From: Ganoderma boninense
Taxonomy: Eukaryota; Basidiomycota; Agaricomycetes; Polyporales; Polyporaceae
NCBI GenBank assembly: GCA_002900995.3
Contig: PJEW03000013.1
Span: forward strand, 506,208 to 570,207
Length of the DNA: 64,000 nucleotides
Reading direction: 5' to 3'
In this document: positions 46,111 to 58,455 of the stretch, piece by piece
Numbering within the stretch: position 1 is the stretch's first letter
Layout: each line of letters starts with the position of its first letter
Translations under genes and position numbers: made by a program
Notes under the pieces: generated by a model
Seen by the model: the letters and a program-made list of their open reading frames with translations, nothing else
The model's database searches: none
Told to the model about the DNA's origin: nothing

Positions 46111-46437
46111 GTGCCAATATCAGACTTCTGTCAGACTGATGACGTAATTATCTGAGGTATCATCCTGACACGTCTCTGGCCAGCATTTATCTGCTATCCG
46201 TCAAGACGATTAACCACATCGTCAATCATAAGAGGCGGTCATAGTGTTAAAGGTTACAAGAGTTAGAAGGCTGAGGCAATTGCGCGCTTTTCAGCGACTT
46301 GCTTGAAATCGCAAGTGATGAATGGTGGACAGAGAGGGTATAACCATCTAAGGCCGCGCCGCATTGGCCGGATAGTTTAATGTGACCATCGCAATGTCAT
46401 ATGTAAATGTCGGAATAAGTAAGTCAGACAAAGCAAT

Positions 46438-46735
46438 CACGGCTGCGACCCTCCCACCGCGCCAGCGGCCCCACCAAGGTATGCGAGCATAAGCGCATAC
46501 CGCAGCTGCCAGGTTGCTGCTTCAGTCCCATCTTTGTCCCGGATGGAGGTTGTCCGGGGGAATTTGGAGGAAGAACTCACGGCTGCGGTCGTTCAGCGAC
46601 GTCAGCGGCCCCACCACGGTATGGGCACATAAGCGGGTACCGCAGCTGCCAGGTTGCTGCTTCAGTCCCATCTTTGTCTGGGATGGAGGTCGGCCAGGAA
46701 ACTTCAGAGGAAGCACCCACAGTCGCCGTCGCCAG
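46438..46735 (+). repeat. 140-bp tandem repeat
   Basis: Two full units start at CACGGCTGCG (46438 and 46578) and a third begins at 46718. The segment CGCAGCTGCCAGGTTGCTGC to TCCCATCTTTGTC is nearly perfect in both. No gene covers it. Confidence 0.85.
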
Positions 46736-46893
46736 GTGTAGGACACGTCAGTGGCTGGGCAGAGATGTGTCATTTATGGTCTTTGCTGTTGACGGCTTCG
46801 TGAGGTCAGGTTTGGAACAACTCCGAATCCTTCTTAAGCCTGAATGCTGCCAAGAAGTCCACTTGTAGGCGATATATTGCCTGCCTTTAAAAA

Positions 46894-47690
46894 CTACACA
46901 ATGTGCTGAGACACGAATCTCCCCCATCGTTCAAATATCGGCTGAATGATTCTCCGCCAGGCGTGGCGATAATCTTCGCCTGGAGAACGTCTGAACGTAA
47001 AGATCTCGATGTGTTTTGTGCCACCTATCAACGCGTCAGTGAGTTGCAAGAGCAAAAGTTGACGCCTACTAACAGTCCGGGCAACGCGGCCGAGGAGCCA
47101 ATCGACTAGCAGGATATGAGGCCGCCGCAATGTCGGTAAGTTCCAGGTGTACAAGGGACTCCAGAATGTGACAAAAAGCGGTGGGGTAGCAGCCAAGCAG
47201 AATCGGCTTGGACGATGGACAGCGCCGCCGATGTTCCAAGATACGACGGGCAACGTTTGTGGTACGGCCAACTTTGATACGCAGCACGTTGCGGCTGTTG
47301 CCTGAAGCATGCTGTAACATGCGAAAAAGATATGAGGACAGTGAAAAGGCTTACCGGGAAGTCCAAGAGCGTAGACGTAGCCCGGCCCATCTCCTGCAGC
47401 TGGAGAGCGGCGCATGAAGTTCGCCAGGAGCACTTGCGTGCGGGCCTCCAAACAAGCGGGGATGATATCTTGGTGGCGATCAGTATACGGTGCAGCGAAC
47501 GACACAACGCCTGACTTCCATATGACATGGCGCTTTGTTTCACCATGTCGCCTAGGTGAGAGCTGCAGTAAAATGGGAGTTTTCCCCCTCGGGGAAATTG
47601 CAGAGCGGTATTGCGGGCGACGAGGGTCTTGCATTGGCCGTGCAGTTGGGAAGTCCAGCTGCAGCGAGTGCGGCGGCGAATTCGTGCCAT
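46894..47690 (-). CDS. T5orf172 (GIY-YIG-like) domain protein
   Basis: ATG at 47690. The N-terminus has Cys pairs and a His (CSWTSQLHGQCKTL, FYCSSH), resembling the small zinc module that precedes this domain in fungal proteins. After an intron (about 97 bases) comes DGPGYVYALGLPG, then, past a second intron, LRIKVGRTTNVARRILEHRR, ILESLVHLELTDIAAASY and CPDC. A third intron leads to GTKHIEIFTFRRS and a tryptophan-rich end (IQPIFERWGRFV). These are the hallmarks of the T5orf172/GIY-YIG family: G-Y-V-Y, K-V-G-R-T, and a late E followed by C-x2-C. Members are inferred DNA-binding or nuclease-like proteins; the expanded basidiomycete copies have no established role. The first intron is the least certain part. 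Confidence 0.7.
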
Positions 47691-48078
47691 CGCGAGGGCG
47701 GTGGTACAAAGATCCAGTACGAGAGGAGCGTAGTAAACGGCAGGATATAGCAGAACAGGCGCTTAAAGAGCAGGTAGACGGAGAGCTAGCTCAACGTACG
47801 CCTGTACTATACATGGTAAGCTTGCAGAAACGACGAATATAATTGTGACTTCACTGCTTCAAGGCGTTTCCTGTGTGCCCAGTGCCGTGGATCGGGTTGG
47901 AGCAGGTCGATAGTTCAACGACATCCCCGGTTCAGTGAGCAGGTAGGGATATTACAGAACAAAACATTCGTAAATCTCACATCGCGAGTACCGTGTACCA
48001 CAAAGCAAAAGAAACAAAGCAAAAGACACTGCAAAAACGCCGTCAGAAATTCTAAACTCGCAGATCAAGGAATTCTGC

Positions 48079-48880
48079 TTACAAGAGTGTATGGAGCGGT
48101 GAACGATTGCTCAGAGCTCGGCCTCCGGAATAGTCGTCAGTTGGAACTTCGCATTTTCCCTCCTGGACCTGTTCGATCACCTCAATCCTAATTTCGATCC
48201 CCTCCTTCTCTTCATCAAGGATGATTCTCCTTTGCAGAACTGGCTTTCTTAAAATGTTACAATGCCTCTGACGGTCGCCCACGATATCCTCTCCGCAGCG
48301 CTGGTACCATGCCTTCCACTCGTCGATGGGACGCTTCCGGTGCACGAGGAGCGCCGCATTGACGTTGTTGTCCAGCGTGGGCTCCTTCTCGTCAGGTACG
48401 CGGAAGAACTTCTTGAGGATCTGCCGGAGTTACCTCTACCCCTCCTTGGTAAGCAACCGTGGTAAGTGAAGGATCAGAGGAATCGCCTGGAGTCCAAGGG
48501 TGTATTTCTCGAGCCCTTGCCCGTGGAAGTCCCAAATAGCGTAAACGATTCTCAGCTATGAAAGGAACTGTTAGCACATCCCTCCGAACAAAAGATGGGA
48601 TGACGAACTGTGAGTCTCCACGGTCTGGCGCTGGTGGCAAGTCAACTCACACTGGGGCCATATTCAGCGTCGGTCGCCACGCAGTGATCGGAGTTGCCGA
48701 CATCCTGCGAACAAGTCTCCTCAATGCTGAAGTCAAAATCCCACAACTGGAAGTCAGACTCACGCCACGACGCGTTACTCGCGCGCGTTTTAGCAGCTTG
48801 GAGTCGTCATTGCTGCGCCACTGCTGGTAGAAGCAGATATCGGCCTTGATAATGGTGAGGTTTGCATCGCTGCTCAAAAC
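48079..48880 (-). CDS. Hypothetical protein, 5' end unresolved
   Basis: Minus-strand exons joined over short introns: DANLTIIKADICFYQQWRSN (near 48875-48765), ETCSQDVGNSDHCVATDAEY (near 48715-48655), RIVYAIWDFHGQGLEKYTLG to LILHLPRLLTKEG (near 48550-48450), then ILKKFFRVPDEKEP and RPIDEWKAWYQRCGEDIVGD, and a charged tail to the stop at 48079. The frames agree through three GT-AG junctions. No domain recognised. An N-terminal exon upstream of 48880 is expected but the sequence to 49200 gave no clean continuation. Confidence 0.5.
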
Positions 48881-50056
48881 GAGGGCGAGTCGCTAACACT
48901 TAAGTTCCAAGGAGAAGTCAATGATGCTGTCCACGACTGAGGTGTTAGGGACCCGTTGTGCACACAAAACAGAGAGCAAAACCTCACCAATAATTTTGAC
49001 GATATCGACAGGGGAATCCCTCTTGCGAAGAATATTTCAAGGGTTGCAGAAGACTGTCTGTTCGGTTTTGATTTGAAGGTGCTGCTCAAAGCCCTGTATT
49101 TGCCCTTGCCCTTGCATGGCGGCAAGCAAATGTCAGGGCCCGACCTACAAATATGTCGATCGAACAAGATGCGGCGGTCATTGCGGGTAAACATACGCAG
49201 AGGAAGGTGTTACATGTGACTTCCGGAGGGTTCAAGGAGCGCAGAATACAATGAAAAAAACCATGATAAAAAATCGCACACACACCAGCAAACATGAGTC
49301 CAAAGAACGTGTAACCGTTTGAGCGAACAAAACTTCCCGCGGCAGAATGACTCGGGAGATTTGAAACAAGGACGCATCAACGTCAACCTCTTACCCGGGA
49401 AGAGAGTCAATGAAGCGAACCTCAATGCCACACAGCCAGCTAAGACGCGACATTGCTTCGGCGGGGCTGTCACAGCGGCGAGACGCACCTACACAACAGG
49501 AAAGATCGATGGTGCAAGTTTTTGCTAAGGAAAGCCACATCACCTCAATCATGCTGCTCCATCGCAGGGTCAGACGTGGACGAAAACTTAGTGTGTGCGG
49601 TGCCAGTAGCCACTAAACACCCCAGTGCTGCACGGCCATGCTCTTGCCCGTTCTGGGAGACGCGGTGCGCTCATCTCGCGTCTCCAGATTCGCTTGCGGG
49701 TTCTGCAGCGAAGTGGGCGTGAGCTCGGGCTGTGGCGGCCGCAGACCAGAGAGAGCATCATAGACTTACCGAGCCTTGGTCGTAAACTTGGTCGTAAACC
49801 GTGCCCGTGCCGGCCCGACGAGGTCGAGACCGAGGCAGCCTGACCCCTGCTGAAGAGGAGCACCCGGCCCGCGTCTGGTGCATCACCGCCCTCTTGCAAG
49901 CGCATCTCCTGCTTGCGCAGCTCCACGTCCATACTCCGATCGGCGCGGCAAATAGACCAGCCCTCGTGCCCGACTGTCCAGTCCTCGACGGCATTGTCCA
50001 GCATGCCCGCGGACTGGCCGATCAACAGGACCTCGTGGCCCCCGAGCTAACGCGCC
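48881..50056. other. No gene resolved
   Basis: Short open stretches on both strands; none joins to a neighbour with confidence. The repeated segment CTTGGTCGTAAA at 49777 and 49788 is a small duplication. Confidence 0.3.
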
Positions 50057-51177
50057 GTGGACCAGCCGTCGCCGAAGACAGTCTCGCAAGCTGTGCATCG
50101 TTTGACCAGCGGAACAGGATCACGTCCCGGCAGACCATCCAGCTCGTTCCCCCCCCTGCCTGAATCCCGCGACGAACGGGAAACAACATTCAGCCTTGCA
50201 GACATGGTGCTTCGACGATTCGGTGGAAACTTCCCCGACCCCAAGAGCGACCCAAGCTTTCGGCCTTCGTCAACGCGCATCCTGATTTGTCGCCGAAGCC
50301 TCCACCACCAAAACAGATCGAGCACTAAGGACGACGATGCAGAAAATGCGAAGGAGCCGGAGGGCCAGGACACCGACTTGTCGCACACACAGTCGGTCCC
50401 TGCCTCTTCCACCGCTCCGGACAGTTCTGCGTCAACGCCTCCGTTTGACTTGGAAGAGGCGTCAGTTGCGGAGACCTCGAGTTCGAACGATGTGGAACTC
50501 ACCGCACCGTCAATGGCGTCGATGTCCCCCGAGCAGCGGGAAGAGTACGAGTTTGGTTTGACCTTGGCCACAACCGGATGCACGCCTCCCTGCACTTCGA
50601 GGCTGGCTCGCAGTCGACGCAGACGCTTCCCGCCCTACTCGGTGAGATGGCGCCGACCAGCCAAGTAGACAGCCTGCGGGAGATGGATGCGTCCGTCCTC
50701 TGGTACCCGCCTCATGGCTCGTCCACGGAGTCCCTTCCCGTATCCCCCATCTTAATGCCTGCCGAGCTGAATAGGGCACGTCCGCACCTTTCCACTAACC
50801 GCCGGTCGAACGTGGCTCCGCTCAACATTTCGACTGGGGTGCAGCCCTCGCCACTGAAAACGGAGACGACCGAGTCGGTCAAGTCGGTTGTGCCATCGAG
50901 TCTGATCAAGTCTAGGGACTTCGCTCTTCCCAACGGCAAGCCTGCCGGGCCCCATCTCCAGCCGTTCCTCCTCCGTGCAGATCCCGTCGATGAGGTGCTG
51001 TCACTACGCCTTGTCGCCCTGCAGCCAGACGTCGCACAACGCGCGCTGGGCCTCAGACGGCGGCATAAAGAGCATGTACTCCCTTGTACTCCCTTCTCTG
51101 CCGAACCGCCGTCTCCGCGTCCGTCTCCACACAGCGGAGCAGGAACAACTGTGATATATCGTGCAGGCAGAGGATGA
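50057..51177 (+). pseudogene. Ser/Pro-rich protein gene with frameshift
   Basis: A plus-strand frame from about 50057 encodes TTFSLADMVLRRFGGNFPDP followed by a Ser/Glu-rich acidic region and SPEQREEYEFG. Near 50553 the coding signal moves to another frame without a possible intron and goes on FDLGHNRMHASLHFEAGSQS, TQTLPALLGEMAP, FALPNGKPAGPHLQP to 51177. Composition and codon use are similar on both sides, so one base has probably been gained or lost (or misread). No start codon at the open end; no domain recognised. Likely disordered regulatory protein, function unknown. Confidence 0.4.
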
Positions 51178-51323
51178 GCGTCCTGCCGCGTCCTGCGAGA
51201 AGAGCATCGATACCTACGTCCCGGCATCTTCTCAGAGATTTTCGCGACAGAAGTTCAAGCGGCAACGGACCTCGGACTTCGCCCCCATTCTCCCCCTTCC
51301 TTCACCGCTTCCGACCCTAAGCT

Positions 51324-51426
51324 AGAGCCCGAGTCCGAGTCCGAGTCCGAGTCCAAGCCCGTCCGAGTCCGAGTCCGTCCGAGTCCAAGTCCGTCCAAAT
51401 CCAAACCCGTCCGAGTCCGAGTCTCC
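51324..51426 (+). repeat. GAGTCC/GTCC hexamer repeat
   Basis: Four perfect GAGTCC units, then degenerate GAGTCC, AAGTCC and CGTCC units to about 51426. Simple-sequence expansion; the minus strand would read Asp/Ser-rich. Confidence 0.85.
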
Positions 51427-53695
51427 TCAATCTTCCTCCTCCCCTCCGAGTCTCCGTTCTCCTTGTCGACAGCCATGCGACTTTCGTCCGGGTTCTTGAC
51501 TCTGTTTCCGGAGACAGGATGCTCGGACCACTCGCTACACTGCTTCTTGCGCGTCGTGCGCTTTGGCTCGCCCTCGTCCTCCCCAGCCTGGTCCCCGGGC
51601 CCTGAGCTCTTATCTGAACTCCGAGGCACTATTCCTTCATTTCTCCCTTCTCGAACGCGCGCAGATGACAGTGTTTGGGGTCGCCCCAAGCGCGTTGGAC
51701 ACTTTAGATTTGCGCGTCAGCATCTGTTCGCATAACGTGTCATCCATGTGGCTGGCCGGCAACCGGTGACAGGCCTCGCATGTGACATACCTTCCAGTAT
51801 TACATTCTAACCATCGGCCGTCGATCTCCATCAATCGCCGTCGCACTGGACCGCGTGACGATCAAGCCTCCAGTTTCCGGAGAGGGCGACTTGAGTGCCG
51901 GCAGCCTGAGCTTGCGCCGCGCCTTGTTGGCGGCAATGTGTACGGCGGCGAAGGTGGCAACAAAGGCCATGCAGTTGACAGTCGAGACCAGCGACTCCGG
52001 AAAGGCGACGATGTGGCCGAACCCAGCAGGCTGCGGTCCGTGAGCCGGGGCGACACCGAGTGTATGCGTCGGAGGATAACGCACCGGGAGACTTTGCGCC
52101 GTCGCGCTACCCGACCGCGTCCTCGCTATCCCATGATCCCTCCCTCAATCTCCTGCGGCGGTGATCGTCACCTTGAAGGCGTCGTACCGTCTACACGAGG
52201 ACATCGAAAATTTCAGATCAATCAATGCCTGGTCCAAACGCGGACAGGTCGAAGACTTACTTACCTCCATGTGGCTCGTATTCCGTGTCCAACAGGAAAG
52301 TGCGCTGGGGGAAGAGGGCGAGATGGACGATTTCCCGTCTGTGTCGCCAAATGGGCCCTGACACAACTTCTTGAGAACCATGCGTGGACCCGGTGCAAAG
52401 GCCACAGATGTTGCGCTCCAGCCGTAGCGGTAGCTCGCCGGTCCCCAGAGCTCCTCTTCCTGGACGCTGGCTTCAGGACTGGCGGGCGATCGGCTTCCGG
52501 TTGCGACCCCATCCGCTCATCGATCCCATCCTGGACACGAGAGTAAAGAAAGATCACAGCGTGAGTTGCATGCTTGTGTGGAGATGCAAACTTGAACGAC
52601 GCGGCACGGCACGGTCCCGGTGTTGGGCGGCGAACCAACATAGGCCCAACTCGCTCTTCGCAACGGATCCGGTGGAATACGGGGGAAGAGCGGGACGGAA
52701 GAAATTGTGAAAAGGGAAAGGCACGTACCAAGCGGCCCTCTGCAGCCGGCAGCAGCACTCACACGGACGCGCCCCCACGCGGAGGCATCGAGAGGAAGAC
52801 AGGGTCCACGCCTTAGGCCTTCCTCCCTTCGGAGACGCATACAGCTATCATGGCGCTGCGCGCACCCGGTGTTGGGTAAACCAACCCAGGCGCACCTGGC
52901 TTGACCCACGATGAAGCGTTACGCTCGCAGAGAGGGCACTGACCCTACATCAATGCCAGAGAACAGGTCAGTCAGACAGTGGGAGATTCGAATTGGGCGA
53001 GCCACGTACCATGAACGTTGAGAGCCCTCCAATCCGCCGCACAAAACGAGATTTCCCCTAGTGGAAGCAGACAGGCAAGGGTTGCACACCTGCGGCGGGT
53101 CTGAAGACACCATTTGCAGGCAAGCAGAGGACGTGTAAGTCGTCGGTAGTCAAGGAACATGAGAGTTGGCGCCCACCTAACTTGCGTTGCGACGTTGCGC
53201 CACATTCCCGGCCAAGCGCCGTTTGTTCGCCATGCAACCGTCCGGCTATTCCCGCCCTCTGTCCCTCTTTAATGTCTCGCGCACCAGTTTTACTGGTGTA
53301 AGTCCAACCCATTTCACTTCACCAAGCTCTCTGTATATATTTTCTGCTGTTTCGCAATCAGAGTAATGTAGTTGGCAAGAGCTCAGACAGCGATGACTGG
53401 TCTACCCCGGACTGTGCGGTTAATCGAGGACGACCTTGAGACGGGATGAAAGTGCGTAGCATTCGGAGTCAACACGGTAATAGTATGCGTATTATATTGG
53501 CTGCACAACGTTGCCTATCACTCGCCTATACCAAGGATATCGTGCAGCTTCTTCAAGAACGGAGTTTCGTCCATCTCGCGCATTTCCTTCAGAGAATGCT
53601 TATCGATCTTCCCGTAAGCCTCTGGATGAGAATCCCTTCTAAACAGACGTGAAATTGTCAGTATGGTTGAGCCGCAGAGCAGGAAACACAAGCAG
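51427..53695. other. Coding-like fragments, no model
   Basis: Plus-strand stretches with protein-like composition: RVTIKPPVSGEGDLSAGSLS (near 51855) and ASYRLHEDIENFRSINAWSK (near 52176). A minus-strand stretch near 53110-53010 reads PPQVCNPCLSASTRGNLVLC, another cysteine pair motif. None could be joined into a gene over splice sites. TATA-like AT-rich sequence lies at 53328-53345. Confidence 0.3.
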
Positions 53696-56420
53696 TTACA
53701 GGTGATCGAGTGTTCCTAGGACTGAGCGCGGCCTGCTCCCGAGCGAACAAGTATCTGGAAACGGACACGTTACATGGGACCCAGGGTGGGCAGGTAGCTT
53801 TGCCTTCTTCTTTGCACGTTTTACCTGATTTGATGTCAGATACAGCGATCGCTTCCGGCCCGTACTAGGTGCGCTGCTGCAGTCCTGAGGGAAGGAAGCC
53901 TGTGAATCGTGAATCGACCATTCAGTATACAAAGAACGGGGGGCGATAAAGACTTACTCTCTCTGAAGACGACTCAGGTGGCGCTGAACTTATGATTGGT
54001 GGTGTGGGCGTCGTTTCCTGGCTCAGGGACTCCGGCGTACCTGCGTTAGCTAGGACATTTCGAAACCAATATCGGTATAATGAGCAGGTATGAAAAGTCG
54101 GCAAACTCACGCTTCGCCTCCCTATCCTCGTATGCACACATTGCCGTCCAACCAAACCAGACCAAGGTCTGAAGTTGTAGGACGTCTTCACCGGACCCAG
54201 ATGCGACGCGATGATCACGTAAACTTGAGGTCAGGTTGATAGTCCTGCTCAAGTTTTGTGGAGAGACGAAGTCGCAAGCCGCCTTGATTGAGTGTGCCAA
54301 ATTTCGAACCTGATGGTCTTTATTGATTTTTGGCAACACGTATGAGAACCAGGATGCTTACCTGATGCGGACATCCAGCGGGAATAAAGACGACGTCGCC
54401 ATAGTGTTGATAAATTGTCCAAGGTGATACTCCATACTTCTCCCGCAAACGCGTGAGCATACCATGAGAGATGTAGTATCGTTGTTGATGAATGGGATCC
54501 TCGTCAGGGGATAAGGAGAATTCCTCCCTAAGGAAAGACTGCAGGCTCTTGACGGAGTCTGCGGAGAAGATTTGCCATTCAGCGCCGGGTTGCTGAGACA
54601 TCAAGTCTTCTGACCACATCATGAGGTTGATGGAGCAAGTCATGTCGAGATGCAATTTGGTCGTGCCATAGGTGTCGTCCTTGGTCCCCATAGCGATGTA
54701 CAACTTCGGCCCTGGATATAAACGAAAGTGAGATGACCGAGGAAAGAGCAACCGCCTACAGTGCCTTACCAAGATCAGGGGCCACAGCACCTTCAGGAAA
54801 ATGAGCAGCGAGATTGTAAATCCCACTTTTGGAGACCAGGTCAGCGCACTCGAGCGGTAGACTCGAGAAGAACCCATAATTCAGTTTGCCAAAAGTTGAC
54901 TCGAAGTCTGCCTTTGGCGGCCAGTCCTTGATGAAAAGAGACTATTAAATGATGCACCACAAAAAACGTTACAGACGGACCAACCTTCAGCTTCAGTATG
55001 TCTCGCTGGTTGGAGCTTTTCATCAGGAGAGCAAAAAATTTACTGGCTGCCATACGCGGCCTCTCCAGGTTGCTTTCGCACTCAATAGGGGTAACCCAGA
55101 GCTTCCCGTGGTGTTCGATGAAATAACCTGGGTCCCAATGGCCTTGGAAGCCCTTCTGGGCTTCCGTCAGGACTATCGGGATGCCTGCTGCCCATCGGTT
55201 TCGTGATAAACTCTTCGCTGGATATATTGGTAGAGTTCCCGGTGCATACGCGTGCTCCGCCGTAGCATCATTGGGTACTCGTTGACTGGAGGGTGGAGGT
55301 AGAGGCTGATTGCTGAGAGAAGTGATCAGGGGCTTGGTCACAACAGATTATAGACAAAGTACCGAATAAAAGGTGCAGAAACCACCTCAACTGCCAGGGC
55401 CATTTTGTCAACGTGAGATTGAACCACTTCGCGAGCTAGTCTGGCGCATGGTCGCATTGCCGCAATTGAATGAGCGTGATTACCCGTCGCACAATAAGTG
55501 AACTGAACCAACTGAACGAAGACATGAGTGATTCAGAAGGACCATAGCATGGCACGAGCACATACGTTATGATGAAGACCTTCGGAGGTTGTAAATGCGC
55601 CTGCACATGCGTGACAAATGTCGAGTCCACAGCTCGGGCAGAACCAGGCCCCGCAGAAGAGCTCTGAGGCACACGCATCTGCGGGAGGATGAACAACAAC
55701 GTACGGTGAGCTGCATGACACGTACCACATAATGACCGATACTGGATGTTGTGTTCTAAAAACACTACTCCTGCTCGCTCCATATGGGATAGTTCTTCTC
55801 GAAGAATGGGAAGTAAAAATCTTGCGGTGGTGCCCTGAGCTCCAAACGTGAGCACACACAATACATATCCCCGGAGGCAAAGCTCGCCTTAATGAAAGCA
55901 AGTATATCAGGATCTAGCGGTCTGTTGTACACATGAGAGAAGTGTAACGACGGTCGTGCGATCTGCAGTTGTTCTGGCGGCCTTAAAGCTGCAGGTTGAG
56001 CTAAAAACAAATCAGTCACGTCGCCATATGGTATGTGACGGGTACATAGTCTTTAAACGCACCGTCTAGGCTCAGATTCTTGGAGTTCTTGCGCTTGCTG
56101 GACCCTCGCAAATGTTCTCGAGTTTCAACGTCTGCACGGTCATGGCTGGCTTGGTTTGGAGTTGCGTCGAACTCGCCGAGAAAACTGACAGCAACAATTG
56201 ACTTGTCCGGAGCGAAGTGTATGATGCGAAAGCCTAAATGAGACATATATCAGCCTGCTCGTCCCTCGTCATTGACATAAATTATAAAACACCTTTGAAA
56301 CGGCAGTTTACGCTGGCGGAGGTCGAACGCCGTGACGCGCTCGCTGCTACGCCTTGACACGCGAAGCACTGGGGCAGCGTCGCGAATGGACTCTTATGAC
56401 GACTACGGCATGGATGTTCT
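53696..56420 (-). CDS. JmjC-domain oxygenase (KDM3-like)
   Basis: Minus-strand multi-exon gene. In order: a Cys-containing start (LPQCFACQ, VNCRFKGFRIIHFAPDKSIV, joined over an intron near 56290-56235); an acidic/basic linker; PLDPDILAFIKASFASGDMY; a cysteine cluster assembled across an intron (SLCDACASELFCGAWFCPSC, then ICHACAGAF; 55755-55580); KGFQGHWDPGYFIEHHGKLW (about 55150-55090); and the JmjC core GPKLYIAMGTKDD, TKLHLDMTCSINLMMW with H-x-D, and GDVVFIPAGCPHQ with the second His. It then continues VRNLAHSIKAACDFVSP and ends with a basic tail (RAKKKAKLPAHPG) at 53696. The H-x-D...H triad binds Fe(II), so an active 2-oxoglutarate oxygenase, plausibly a histone demethylase, is expected. 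The 5' start and the junction near 55790 are unresolved. Confidence 0.7.
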
Positions 56421-57249
56421 TGAAGCAGAGAACTCGTATTGGCAGCCATGCCACAGTTTTGTGGCAAATTGCAAGCTTTTAAGGCGGTCGACGGCCCGAT
56501 TGAGGATTGTCGATCACTGCCAACGAAGACGAAGTTCGAGTTCAACTTGAAATTCGATCCCGCGTACCACGCCAACGAGACAAGCGCCGTAGGATAGGCG
56601 CTAAAAGCCTGCCGAGTGCACGTGTAAGCATTGCGGTCCGGGCCGGGCACCTCCTGTTCAAGTTCCGCCGAGTCCGAGTCGTCTTCAAGATGCAGTCGTC
56701 CGAGTCACGGAACCCCTTCAAGTTGACCTTTGTTCTTCTACTCACGTCGACCTTGCGTCTACCCATGCGGTCTCATCGGACCAAATCTGTGACATGGTTT
56801 CCACCACAAACGAACCAGTCGCGATCTGCTTCCTCTACAATAATAGGCCACTCACCTAGACACTAACGGTATCCTTCGCGCAGGTGTACGAGGCCGGCGT
56901 ACAGACAGATGAGTCGTACCGTGGGGGGTGCTGGGTTTTTTCTTAGCCTTGGCAAGACAATGAAAGGAATGCTGCCCTGTCAGCTTCGGGCGAGCAGTCC
57001 TGCATGAGGTTATATGTATGTGACCATCGTCCCTCCACGCAGACCGGTCATATATCGTCTACCAGGCTTGGGAGACAACTGCACGAGCGGTACTTGTGGC
57101 CGCACTCCATTCCATACGCAAGATTCCCCCCCCCCCCGAAGGTTCTCTGGGTGCGGTCCTGCGCGGACTACCTTCCTCGCGTGGTCTCCCACTTGGCCGA
57201 GCATGATGCTCACGCACACTGGTCACTGATGACGTCGTGTTCAATCTCG
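56421..57249. other. No gene resolved
   Basis: May contain the 5' exons of the JmjC gene on the minus strand; no start codon or donor could be chosen. A run of 10 C lies near 57130. Confidence 0.3.
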
Positions 57250-57710
57250 CGTGGTCTTTATGGCTGTTCGTAGGTCCTCTATAGCCTCATCGTTGCCTCA
57301 CGAGTTCATTTGCGGACTAGCCTACATCGTGGATATAGTTCCTGCAGTGCGGCACAAGGTATTCCCTCGTCGACTGGCTACCTTTCTGGCTGCGCTTACT
57401 GTGCTCCAGCCATTGCTACATGGTCCGTCATATACCAATGGACACTTGGACGTTCTTACGGCGCGGAGGGGATCCTGATGACGCAGCCTGTCCCGTCCTC
57501 TGGGTCCTCTTCATCGCTGACTTTCGCATCGAGCCCCGCTATGACGACGTGGACCTCCCGCCTACTGTCTCGAACATAGAGCCAGTCGATGGCATGACAT
57601 TCATCGGGGTATCTTTTCCATATGTGACTGTTTCTCCCTTCAACTGTTTTCCGCCTCGGGCTGGTCTACTGACACATCCCCCACTTGAATCTCCACCCTT
57701 GACGGGCTAG
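57250..57710 (+). pseudogene. Decayed reverse-transcriptase fragment
   Basis: The plus strand reads RRGGDPDDAACPVLWVLFIADF followed by DDVDLPPTVSNIEPVDGMTF. This matches the fungal RT pattern G-D-P-x-S-P-x-L-W-x-x-Y-x-x-D-F ... D-D-V, then the position where an A-D-D catalytic motif normally stands. Here the G-D-P is displaced by a frameshift and the second motif is corrupted to PVDGM. Upstream (57260-57420) has scattered frames only. A remnant of a non-LTR or related retroelement, dead; the class cannot be settled. Confidence 0.45.
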
Positions 57711-58455
57711 GACCAGTAACTCGGACTCGCCATCCAGGGTATAGTACCGAGCCTCATATATGGGTGCGTAGGTTTGGACACCCAGCTGATACGCTTCTCA
57801 TCGGCGTGGCCCAGATTGATTCCGCGCGAAAGCTACCATGTCGTCAATCCCATACGCAGATGGACTCTCCTGGCTCCGGATTTGTCTTTTACGCAGAAGA
57901 CACTTATATCAAGTCGATTGACTGGCTTTCCTGATCCTCAGTTTGGTGGGCGATGATTTGGAGACCAACATGTCGTCGACATGGGCCATACTTATTACTT
58001 ACGCATGCCTCCATCTTGATCACTCAGGCTGCCGGGATGACTAGAGTTTGGATCAAGCTCAGATTTTATTGCAGCGAGGATATTGTCAAGGGTGAGCATC
58101 CATCCGCTGCTGTGCACTGTGTGCGTAAAACAACAGCCCAAGACAGGACAGTGAAAGGGGAGATACTATATGTCGCGTTCAAGGGCCATGTATGAGCGAG
58201 GGTCCTAGCATATGAGTGATAGAGTAATAATGAACGGTAGAGTCCAAATGACTCATGGAATTGTATATGTGGAGAGCGAGGAACAAGATGCGATATGACA
58301 TGAAGAGAACAGCATGTCTAGTATCAGGGAGGCTCGCACAGGGGCTCGGTAAAGCGGACAAAAGGCAAGAAACATGAGAGCAGCCACGGAGACACGGCGT
58401 AGACCGGAACTGCTTGCCAATTTATGATCACGCTGTCTGAGAACGTCGTTAGCAT
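57711..58455. other. No gene seen
   Basis: Short frames only, perhaps continuing the decayed retroelement (FVFYAEDTYIKSIDWLS near 57885 on the plus strand). Confidence 0.3.

Noticed and set aside
57110..57140. Runs of C or G (57130, 28261, 28342, 63120) as regulatory signals
   Set aside because: Ordinary homopolymers with no associated structure.
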